A stretch of DNA of 64,000 nucleotides from Symsagittifera roscoffensis (Eukaryota; Xenacoelomorpha; Acoela; Convolutidae), in NCBI RefSeq assembly GCF_963678635.1, contig NC_087067.1, positions 37,208,686 to 37,272,685 on the forward strand. Reading direction: 5' to 3'. A program made the position numbers and the translations under genes. The stretch's first letter is position 1. Each line of letters begins with the position of its first letter. The notes below the pieces were generated by a model that was not told the DNA's origin, ran no database searches, and was given only the letters and a program-made list of their open reading frames with translations. Of this stretch, positions 59,801 through 64,000 are shown one piece after another.

Positions 59801-62000
59801 AAAGTGCAATTGGATACTATAATGAATGGGATATGATGGTAGATGGGCCTAATAGTCACGTTTCAGATGTACAAGTAAGATATCAAGTCGGCTATGATCT
59901 GTGTCATCCTCTTTAGAAATGCGTATGAAGTGTGTAGCCCTCAAGTGTTTGTTATTAAACTATCACAAATAATGTATATTCTGTGTTTACTAAAGGGGTA
60001 TGATGGATGAGAGTGGAGACCAGTTCGTGGCCTACTTCCTGCCGACGGAGGAGACGAGACGCAAGCGGAAGATGGACGCAGAACAGGGCATCGAGTTCCA
60101 CCCAGAACAAGAGTGAGTAATCAACAGATTCTTAACTGAGGTTATTTAATTTGAGAATATTGCTTGTGTTGGTTTCGATAGAGCTGGTGAATTTTATAAC
60201 TGACTATTAATAGATAGTGAGTTTACTGAGCTTAACGTATTAAATAGCTTTTTCATTTGAAAAAACTTCAGAAACACTTTTGCTTCCTTGTTCGTTAACA
60301 CTTTCGCAGCTCTGTTGGCCATGTGTTTCAAGTGAGCATGAAAAAAGGGCATGATTGGTAGAAAAATAAAAGGTCAATTAAATACTCGAGCCATAATAAT
60401 TGCAATAGGCGTTAAAAGGATAACTGTGATTAGGCAATATTTGACCTCCGATAGTATATACATGTATGGTTGGCTAAAATATTGACCATATAAAACTCAA
60501 TTGGCTCCTTATTTACCAATAAAATTAAAACAATGCTATTATTCGCTACAGACAGTCTTTCTCGAATTGTTTTCTCAGTTTATTGGAATTCCTCTTTGCT
60601 GAATCCGCTGTGACTTGAAACACAGCTTCGCGTAATTTCGTGTAATTAAGTAGTCTGTGATTGATGATATTTGTATCAGGTACCACTACAAACTGACCCG
60701 AGAGTATGGCTGGACGGTGAAGAACAAGGCCTCCAAGGGATACGAAGAGACATACTTCTTCATCTTCAGACCTGAGGACAACGGAGTGTTCTACAATGAG
60801 CTGGAGACCAGAGTCAGACTGAACAAGAGACGCAAGCTAGGACCACAGGTGAGAGATGATATATTCTCGATCGAGTCATCTGAACTTATTATTGAGTGCC
60901 CGATGTTCTGAGGGTTGTTCCAGACTCTTTGGGACACTGTTGAGTAAAAATTAGATTAACGCAAGCATCGACTTATAGTCTTTGGTCTAATGCTAAAGAA
61001 TATTTATTCGCAGTCAGGTCCTTTTGACTTTCGAAGAAGTTAGAGGTTGCTCGGAAATGACTAGCAATAATGTCTTCTGTTCTAACCAAGACAGTAATGC
61101 ATAACTTTCTCGTTTCATAGGGACAAAATCTCTCACAGCTCACAAACTCGATCCTGACTGTGACTCACCGGGACTTCGCGGTAGACGAGAAGAATGCACA
61201 GAACATCAGGATGACGCAGCTGGAACCAGCTTTGGCGGAGGACGACGAAGAAGAAGATGAAGAAGAGGAAGAGGAAGTGAATGGGGAAAACGAGGGGGAA
61301 GCAGAGGTCGAGGGGGAGGAGAATGAAGAGGAAGAAGGGGAGAAAAAGGAGTCTGGTTCTGAAAGCGAATCGGAAGGAAAGACGCCTATAAAAACTGGTA
61401 GGTCTCGTCAATATTCATCTCAGAACAAAACGTCATTTATTTGGGCAAGTATCTTGGAAATGCAAAGTTGTGGAATCCATTTACCCCTCCTGAAAAATTC
61501 CATAAAATCACATAGTTTTCTTTTTTTTTAGTTCAAAGCTTGTAATTCTTGGTTAATAAGACAAAAGCTGTAGAATTAGATCCAGTCAACAATTTGTCTC
61601 ATTGCTGAAGTACTTTGAGCCGACCATGGTGACTTGATAGAATTGAAAAAACCGTTGAATTTTTCTATTCAATTCGAGTAAAATCAAATCTTGACCTTCA
61701 GAAGCGGCGGAGACGAACGGTGACAATGCAGATGAAGTGAACGATAACATAGAGGCTGAAAACTCAGATGGTGAGGATGACCAAAGTGCTGAAAAAGACC
61801 AACAAAATGAAGTAACCCAAGACAACAATGATTCACTTGTCCCAAATGGAAAACCAGAGAACGATGAGTCAGAAGCGGGTGAGAGTGGAGTGAAAAAAGA
61901 AGGCCACTCTAGTAGCGAAGAGGAGGAGGAGGAAGAAGAAGAAGATGATTCGAGCGAAGATGAAGAGGTTCAAGAGAAACAAGACGATGAAGACGAGTAG
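53858..62000 (+). CDS. PAF1: PAF1, RNA polymerase II-associated factor 1 homolog (11 exons, 532 aa)
   Basis: Coding exons: 53858-54024, 58092-58213, 58584-58752, 58827-58875, 59045-59101, 59179-59247, 59528-59631, 59996-60112, 60680-60848, 61121-61397 and 61702-62000. All junctions are GT-AG and phases agree; total 1599 bases including the stop. The product starts [12 protein letters not shown] and carries the conserved PAF1 segments [71 protein letters not shown] and [10 protein letters not shown]. It ends in a long Glu/Asp/Ser-rich tail, as in other animals. PAF1 is a nuclear scaffold of the Paf1 complex, which travels with RNA polymerase II and supports H2B ubiquitination and elongation. 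Intron 1 is 4.07 kb and others are 75-570 bp. Length is close to that of vertebrate PAF1. No defect was seen. Confidence 0.95.
54640..54825 (+). repeat. tRNA-derived SINE-like sequence in PAF1 intron 1
   Basis: GCGTGGCTGAGTGGTTAG resembles a type II (Ser/Leu) tRNA A-box region. AGAGA-loop-TCTCT forms an anticodon-like stem, and a strong TAG(G)TCTAG...CTAGACC hairpin sits where the T arm would be, with GAATCC in its loop. The loop lacks the U33 expected of a real tRNA and the acceptor stem is absent. The downstream GCGAAGCTTCGCCTCTGTGT motif recurs at 56311-56340 and 57171-57211. Confidence 0.5.
56305..56345 (+). repeat. dispersed tail motif (CTTCGCCTCTGTGT), copy 2
   Basis: TGCGAAGTGCAACTTCGCC followed by TCTGTGT; related to 54801-54825 and 57171-57211. 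Possibly SINE 3' ends. Confidence 0.4.
56846..57090 (+). repeat. dispersed copy of the 270-bp satellite family
   Basis: AGTTTCGAAAGTGGAATTTA, then TTCCCAGCG(G)AATAAAAACTG, TTCTAAAATTCAAAG and TTTTTTTTCTGTTT follow in the same order as in the tandem array at 63370-64000. Confidence 0.6.
57415..57470 (+). repeat. 30-bp tandem duplication
   Basis: TGTGATAGTTTTTTTGAGGA followed by TCTG occurs twice in succession. Confidence 0.8.
57664..57720. repeat. perfect 21-bp inverted repeat with 15-bp loop
   Basis: The left arm 57664-57684 (ATGACGACCTATATAAGAGT plus C) is exactly the reverse complement of 57700-57720. Three more bases outside can extend the stem with one G-U pair. It lies in PAF1 intron 1, on the transcribed strand. 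Confidence 0.9.
57760..58030 (+). repeat. second dispersed copy of the 270-bp satellite family
   Basis: Starts with TTTTTCGTGGTTTGACTTTT, which resembles 63330-63350, and continues with ATTTCGAAAGTGGAATTTTT, TTTCCCAGCGGGATAAAAAC and TTGAATTTCAAAGAG in the satellite order. Confidence 0.6.
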
Positions 62001-63369
62001 CAGCTATTATACGCGCAGATGTAAATGCTTGCATAATCAAGCTCCAAAATTTAAATAATTTGGTTTAAAAATAAGAAGATACCGCAAATTACCTCTATAA
62101 ATTGGGTTTTCCTGCTATTTCCGCACTGCTTTTTAAATATGCGATAAATGTTGGAGCTTGATTTTAAAATTAACAGCATAATAGCGGAAGACGAGAATCG
62201 GCCGAATGGCGTTTGGTGGAAAATCGCAGGTCGTACCTTGGTTGTGTGAAAGCTGCACCGCACCGCGGGAAACTGTCTTCAGAAACTGTAACTTGGATTA
62301 GATTAAACTCTTTCTATTAAGAATGTCTGTTGAATATTCAACTTTTAAAATTTTATTCTTTTCATTGAGTTATATATAATTGAGTTGAGTAGGTTTTGAA
62401 GGAGAAAAATTGAGAATAACTAAGAAAAAAAGGTTCGGAGTGTCCCCGTCTTTATGCACGTACCCGGCAACAACACTAAGATTAGTAGGGGAACGGAAAA
62501 GTTAAGATATCTAGAAGGGGGCAGTTATGAATTAACTAGTGAAACAGAAGAAATAAGAACGTTTAGAAAAAAGGTGACATTTGAAATACTTAGCTTCATT
62601 TGAAGACATTTTTGATATTTGAATTTAACCAAGTTAGTTGCCTTGCGTTTTCAGTTTTTAAAGTTAGAAGTTGACTTGATGTTGTGACTTTACTAAGTTT
62701 TCAGTTCGTCGTGCGCTAATGGCGTGCACACGGAGCAAGCTTCGGAACGATATTAAGTTTGAGCCGAGTGCTTTAAATTATACTGAATTACGTGTAATGC
62801 TTTCTTTACTCTTGACGGTTTATACCAGCCAAGTAACAAGTTTCAGGCAGCGTTTTGAATCCTTTCTCCCCTGAAAAACTTATTTGACGAAATACACAGT
62901 TATTGTTCTACGACGTTGTAGCTGAGAGGACTTAGTAATCGGAGGATTTTCAATGACGCATGATAACCTACCGACTAAAAGCCAGATTCTGTCAAAAGTA
63001 AGAGGATTTGTCATTGATGTACAATCGAAAAGAATTTTTTGAGAACAAACGAAAGTCCTAACGACGCAATCTTTTGGTCTGAACATTGCTATTATTGATC
63101 AAAACGCTTAATCAAAAGTTTTTCCCGCTGTGACGAGTCGTTTTGCAAATTTAAAAAAGGCAATGAACGTATTGAAGACTCAGAAGATATATTGTTCCTG
63201 AAGTTCAGAAAGGCTTTAAACCCATATGCTTCTTATTTTGAAAAAGGAAATTTGAAGTTTTTTTTTGTGTAATGAACGCATTGAAGACTTTTATATAGTT
63301 CTTGTGATTTTTTACGGGCTTAATTTTGATTTTTCGTGTTTGACTTAAATTTTTCCAAGTTCACTGCAT
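62001..63369. other. intergenic DNA downstream of PAF1
   Basis: AT-rich. No gene or RNA was recognised, and no confident AATAAA was found just after the stop. The PAF1 3' UTR must lie here. Confidence 0.5.
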
Positions 63370-64000
63370 TTCTATTGTTAAAACCAAAGCGAACTCCACT
63401 AGCAAAAGTGCAAAATTCACAACAAATGTGATCGATTTCTGGTTTCGAAAGTGCAATTTAATTATCAGATTAACCAGAGAAATCAAATCTAACGTATTGA
63501 TCTAGTTTTCTAAAATTGGGTTTATTTATTTTTAAAATTGTCAATTATAAATTTCTAGAATCTCAAAAAGATTTAGGGCCATTTTTATCGAACTTCAAAG
63601 TCTGACATTTAAAACAAAATTAGTTTTTTTTTCTGTTTATTTACTCTTTATTCTTATATTTGCGTACATAACTCTATTCCAACAAAAGTAAAATCTGATC
63701 GATTTCTTGTTTCGAAATTGGAATTTAATTATCAGGTTACCCAGCGAAATCAAATCTAACGTATTGATCCAGTTTTCTAAAATTGGGTTTTTTTTATTTT
63801 TTTTAAATAGTCAATTATAAACAGTTCTAGAATTTCAAAGAAGTTTAGGGCCATTTCTTTTGAACATCAACGGCTACTTTAAAAAAACAAATTAGTTTTT
63901 TTTCTGTTTATTTACTCTTTATTCTTTTATTTGCGTACATAACTCTATTCCAACAAAAGTAAAATCTGATCGATTTCTTTTTTCGAAATTGGAATTTAAT
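63370..64000. repeat. ~270-bp tandem satellite, running off the window
   Basis: GATCGATTTCTNNTTTCGAA occurs at about 63430, 63698 and 63968, spacings of 268 and 270 bp. The bases between repeat in order (CCCAGCGAAATCAAATCTAA, ATTGATCCAGTTTTCTAAAA, TTAGGGCCATTT, TTTGCGTACATAACTCTATT). Confidence 0.85.

Overview
The window comes from a eukaryotic, almost certainly invertebrate animal, genome. At its right end lies one host gene with many introns: PAF1, a subunit of the RNA polymerase II-associated Paf1 complex. It has 11 coding exons on the + strand (53858-62000), GT-AG introns and a 532-residue product, close to the length of animal PAF1. Nearly everything to its left is nested mobile DNA. The sequence does not settle the species. 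Abundant Penelope-like elements, LINEs with restriction-like endonucleases and AT-rich introns fit a non-vertebrate metazoan.

Region 1-9178 is one copy of a 9.18-kb tandem unit. It holds a decayed LINE on the minus strand (PHD-like finger, reverse transcriptase, restriction-like endonuclease), a + strand Penelope-like element (PLE X) interrupted by a second minus-strand Penelope-like element (PLE Y), and a nuclease tail of LINE type fused in frame to the PLE X reverse transcriptase. A second, about 99% identical copy occupies 9179-10500 and 33534-40801. It is split by a giant LTR retrotransposon.

That retrotransposon (element A, 10501-33533, minus strand) is the main find. It is 23,033 bp long, with 929-bp LTRs in which I counted three differences, a polypurine tract and a primer-binding-like site. 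It carries Gag-PR-RT-RNase H (2012 codons), integrase with a C-terminal macrodomain-like module (963 codons), and a third 2959-codon reading frame in the position where env would sit. That third frame has a coiled coil, a complete SGNH/GDSL hydrolase signature, a second degenerate SGNH-like unit, a long unrecognised body and a C-terminal acidic SUMO-interaction-like motif. The leader contains a 13-14-bp minisatellite.

From 40801 to 45184 there are two more + strand Penelope-like relics. One (PLE3) has a hammerhead-ribozyme-like motif downstream. The other (PLE Z) has a LINE segment spliced between reverse transcriptase and GIY-YIG. From 45185 to 53620 lies an older, 5'-truncated, internally deleted relative of the giant element on the + strand (element B). 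It independently confirms the order RT-RH-IN-macro-ORF3-LTR. Its 3' LTR ends 237 bp before the PAF1 start codon.

PAF1 intron 1 (4.07 kb) contains a tRNA-derived SINE-like segment, two dispersed copies of a repeat that forms a ~270-bp tandem satellite after the gene (63370-64000), and a perfect 21-bp inverted repeat. The retroelement genes work as replication modules (capsid, protease, RT/RNase H, integrase). PAF1 is the only clear host gene.
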